DNA of 41,338 nt from Eggerthellaceae bacterium. Lineage in GTDB: Bacteria; Actinomycetota; Coriobacteriia; Coriobacteriales; Eggerthellaceae. Location: the NCBI GenBank assembly GCA_030524475.1, contig JAUNGO010000016.1:1-41338 (forward strand), written 5' to 3'. This document shows positions 38,813 to 41,338 of the stretch, piece after piece. A model generated the notes under the pieces. The model did not search any database, was not told where the DNA came from, and saw nothing but the letters and a program-made list of their open reading frames with translations. The stretch's first letter is position 1, and the number at the start of each line of letters is the position of its first letter. The position numbers and the translations under genes were made by a program.

Positions 38813-41173
38813 ATGGGTCGGTTTCGTGGGGTTCTGGCGCTGTCGCTTGCGGCGATGCTTGCTGTGTGCGGCGTTCCGGCGATGGCGTTCGCCGACGAGA
38901 CGTCGTACACGGAGGACATCGCCCTTGTGCAGAATATGTCTCCCATCGGCGACGACGATGCCTACACAACCGAACGATATGCGACGGGATGGGGCACGAA
39001 CGCAGCGGTTTCGGCGCGCGCCGTTGCGGGCGACGAGGGGCGTGGAGAGGCGGTTGGCGAAGGTGGCGGCGTGACCGGCGAGGACGACGGCGCGGTTGGC
39101 AACCATGCGACTGGCAGCGGCGCGGCTGGCGAGTTTGTTGCCGAAGGCGACGACGCATCCGTTGATTCGGCTGCCGAGAGCAACAATGCGGCGTTCCGCA
39201 TTGCCAACGATTGCGCAACGTGCTCGCTTCCGTGCGGCACTCCTGAGCTCACGTTGCCCGATGGCGTGGCGGGCACGTTGGCGAACCGCTCGACGGACGA
39301 CGATTCCGACGCCGACCCCGATGCCGAAAGCGCCGTTCCGCAGGCCCTTGACGCGGGGGACGATGCGTCGCCGGGCGCGGATGCCGGCACCGATTCCGAC
39401 GCCGACAACGATGCCAGCAACAACGCCGACGCCAAAACTGACACGCAAACATCCATTCCGCAAGTCGGCGAAACCCGCACGTTCACAAGCGACTATCGCA
39501 CAGACGATGCCGGCAACCTCATGGAAATCCCCTGCACGCTCGTGCAGGTAGGCGACGACTACACCATTTGGGTGGAAACCTCCCGCAAAGACGCGCTGAC
39601 GCTCGAGCTGCTCGAGCAGATCGAAGCCGAGCTGCCCCGCGCCCTTGCGAAGGTAAGCGACTGTATCGGCTCGCTCGATCCTGCAGAAGCGCAGATTGAC
39701 GTCGACATCGACCGTGACGGCAAGACCGCCTTCGTGTTCCACGATTACGGCGAGTACTCGGCGGGGTACTTCTGGATGGGCGACCTGTACGACCCGAAGG
39801 ACTACGAGGAAACCGACCCGGCGACCGCGGAGGCGCTGGCGTCGTCGAACTGCACGGACATGCTGCACATGAACCTGACCAACACCGTCGACAACGACGG
39901 GACGGCAAGCTTCAACCTGGACGTCGCGATGAACACGCTGGTCCACGAATACACGCACCTCGTCACGTTTGCCTATACGACGCCGGAAGACGAAAACGAC
40001 GAAAGCGCGCACGACGAGACGTGGCTCAACGAATCGGTGTCGAAGGCCGCCGAGGGCCTGACCGGCTACGGGGAGGCGGCCTCCGACAACATATCGTGGA
40101 TCGCGGCGGGCTACCTCGACTACGGTTACACGGAGCCGTTCGTTTTTGAGGGCTACTACGTGCCGACGATCGCCGATACCGCCGAGTCGCTCGACGCGAC
40201 CAACGCGCGCTACGGCCAGTGGTACCTGTTCTCGCTGTACCTGGTGGCGCAGACGAAAGGTTTAAACGGTGGCGGTGAGCACCTGTGGAAAACGGTTCAT
40301 AAAACGGGGAACCTCACGGTCGGCTCCCTGATGAAAACGCTGAGGGGTATGGGCTACCTGGGCAACGGCGCATCGGCGGATGCCCAAACCTTCGACGACG
40401 TGGTGGAAAACTACAACCTCGCGCTGGTGCGGCGCGACGCAACGGGGCCTTACAGCTTGGTGAACAACGCCTCTGCAAGTCCAAGCGAAGTTTACGGTGC
40501 TGAGGTGCCGGCGTTCTCCTTCGAGCCGGAAAACCTCGCAACCGAGATGCCGGGCGGCGGCTCTGCGGCCGTCGCGCCGGTTGAGATAGCGGGCGAGCCC
40601 GACGAGGCGGCTGCAACGAGCGGCTCGGGCAAGGGGCGCGTGCGCGTTGTCAAGTCAACGTGTGCCTACCCTCTTGCGAACCGCGTTTCCTTCACGCCCT
40701 ACTACGGTAGGCTCCACGAGGGCGACCCGATTGTTGTTGCGCCCGCCTCGCTCGGCCTCTACGAAACGGCAACCGTCGACGCCTTCCCCATTGTGGTGGT
40801 TGAGGTTTTTGCCGACGGATCTTTCGGCGAAGCGTTCCTCGCCGGGGACGAGGACCTGGTGTACACGAGCGGCTTGTCGTACCTTGCCGCCTGCGCAGTG
40901 TTCGAACAAGGGGTAACGCTGCAGCAGCTGAGTGGCGTCTACGAGTTGGCGGAAGAAGGCGAAGGTGGCGATGGCCCTGGCGCTGGTGGCGAAAGCGAAC
41001 TGCCCGAAACCGACGGCGGTGAAGGCACGCCGCTCGCCGCAACGGGCGACGACGCGCTGCCCGCTGCCGCCGTGCTCGCGGCGTTTGCTTCGCTTGCGCT
41101 CGCGGTTGCGCTGTGCGTGCGGGCGGTGCAGACGGGACGTTCCAAATTGCACGCCGAGCACGCGCGCAGGTAA
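38813..41173 (+). CDS. Secreted HEXXH metalloprotease (M30-like) with sortase-like anchor
   Basis: ATG 38813 after GGAAGGGG gives 786 residues. A signal peptide is clear (GRFRGVLALSLAAMLAVCG, cleavage near AMAFA). Residues 160-220 are an Asp/Ala/Ser-rich stalk. The zinc site is H378-E-Y-T-H382 with a likely third ligand, Glu407, in DETWLNESVSKAAEGL, resembling hyicolysin-type M30 peptidases. Near the C-terminus are LPETD and LAATGDD (741-747), then a hydrophobic span and Arg, a cell-wall sorting layout with an atypical motif. The final residues, TGRSKLHAEHARR, are encoded by a copy of the 2.3-kb repeat. Surface protein degradation is likely; targets are unknown. Confidence 0.8.
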   Translation: MGRFRGVLALSLAAMLAVCGVPAMAFADETSYTEDIALVQNMSPIGDDDAYTTERYATGWGTNAAVSARAVAGDEGRGEAVGEGGGVTGEDDGAVGNHATGSGAAGEFVAEGDDASVDSAAESNNAAFRIANDCATCSLPCGTPELTLPDGVAGTLANRSTDDDSDADPDAESAVPQALDAGDDASPGADAGTDSDADNDASNNADAKTDTQTSIPQVGETRTFTSDYRTDDAGNLMEIPCTLVQVGDDYTIWVETSRKDALTLELLEQIEAELPRALAKVSDCIGSLDPAEAQIDVDIDRDGKTAFVFHDYGEYSAGYFWMGDLYDPKDYEETDPATAEALASSNCTDMLHMNLTNTVDNDGTASFNLDVAMNTLVHEYTHLVTFAYTTPEDENDESAHDETWLNESVSKAAEGLTGYGEAASDNISWIAAGYLDYGYTEPFVFEGYYVPTIADTAESLDATNARYGQWYLFSLYLVAQTKGLNGGGEHLWKTVHKTGNLTVGSLMKTLRGMGYLGNGASADAQTFDDVVENYNLALVRRDATGPYSLVNNASASPSEVYGAEVPAFSFEPENLATEMPGGGSAAVAPVEIAGEPDEAAATSGSGKGRVRVVKSTCAYPLANRVSFTPYYGRLHEGDPIVVAPASLGLYETATVDAFPIVVVEVFADGSFGEAFLAGDEDLVYTSGLSYLAACAVFEQGVTLQQLSGVYELAEEGEGGDGPGAGGESELPETDGGEGTPLAATGDDALPAAAVLAAFASLALAVALCVRAVQTGRSKLHAEHARR
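41126..41154. repeat. Partial copy of the 2283-2412 repeat inside a coding end
   Basis: Bases 41134-41154 are identical to 2301-2321 (21 nt), and GTGCA at 41126-41130 matches in register, so 24 of 27 bases of the hairpin unit are conserved (41126-41152). It encodes the last residues of the surface protease in frame. No inverted second arm is seen downstream. Confidence 0.8.
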
Positions 41174-41333
41174 ACGGACGCCGTAGGCAGCGCTCTTCCA
41201 TTCTCCGTTGCCTTTACTTTTACCGTCGTAGAAAGAAATTTGTCGCGCATTTCGGGGGGAGGGTACTTTATTCTTATTGCATAGTTTGATTCGGACGCGA
41301 CAGACGGCGAGCGTGCGGAGGAAAGGACCCCCG

Positions 41334-41338
41334 ATGAG
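41334..41338 (+). CDS. Start of next gene (cut by window edge)
   Basis: An ATG at 41334 follows GGAGGAAAGGA with good spacing. TTGTCG (41240-41245), an 18-bp spacer and TACTTT (41264-41269) may be a weak promoter. Only two bases beyond the start codon are visible, so the product is unknown. Confidence 0.4.

Noticed and set aside
1..41338. CRISPR arrays, tRNA, rRNA, intact insertion sequences, prophage
   Set aside because: I looked for regular spaced repeats, clover-leaf genes and transposase motifs and found none. The repeats present are isolated hairpins.

Overview
The window is about 41 kb of GC-rich bacterial chromosome. It is dense with short operons, each next to its own regulator. The gene content points to a gut-type actinobacterium of class Coriobacteriia, probably family Eggerthellaceae. 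Pointers are GC-rich codon use, a Tat-exported flavodoxin lipoprotein, a cytoplasmic DMSO-reductase-family molybdoenzyme with its four-cluster ferredoxin, butyrate-type phosphotransacylase and kinase, a metal P-type ATPase with a DUF6110 partner, and a sortase-like surface protein. This placement is inference; no rRNA or tRNA gene is present to fix it. I saw no intact transposase, integrase or CRISPR array.

Left third (1-16.4 kb), mostly transport. A drug-efflux MFS pump is divergent from a MarR regulator across a duplicated operator. A convergent repeat element separates this from a binding-protein/permease/ATPase importer of the ferric-siderophore, heme or B12 class, which has a near-perfect Fur-type palindrome upstream. 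Next come a YtrA-type GntR regulator with its ABC exporter, a GNAT acetyltransferase, a P1B-type metal ATPase with a DUF6110 partner, and an AraC regulator divergent from two exporter-fold ABC half-transporters of the YbtP/YbtQ (IrtA/IrtB) type.

Middle (16.4-28 kb), redox, repair and regulation. It holds a flavodoxin, the alkylation-repair pair ogt-alkA, an aldo/keto reductase with a LysR regulator, and a hipB gene whose hipA partner is cut short at a deletion joint with a fragment of a second ATPase gene. A MerR regulator faces an aldo/keto reductase/Tat-flavodoxin operon across a textbook 19-bp-spacer MerR promoter. An intact AAA ATPase with a winged helix and a PD-(D/E)XK-like end follows, then an alpha/beta hydrolase with Cys in place of the nucleophilic Ser, divergent from a TetR gene.

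Right third (28-41.3 kb). A second TetR gene is divergent from an operon of thiolase-like enzyme, DUF35 zinc/OB protein, acyl carrier protein, phosphate acyltransferase, butyrate-type kinase and nitroreductase. A molybdoenzyme/ferredoxin pair of clearly lower GC follows, flanked by two nearly identical 31-nt hairpin repeats, and then a holo-ACP synthase. Without the flanked pair, the ACP operon and its ACP-activating enzyme would be adjacent. The most interesting reading is an energy-conserving acyl pathway with a dedicated ACP: a keto-acyl chain is cleaved, the acyl group goes to phosphate, and the kinase makes ATP. The redox module looks like a later insertion. A YhgE/Pip-like membrane protein and a secreted HEXXH metalloprotease with a sortase-like tail close the window. 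The last codons of the protease are encoded by another copy of the repeat seen at 2.3 kb.
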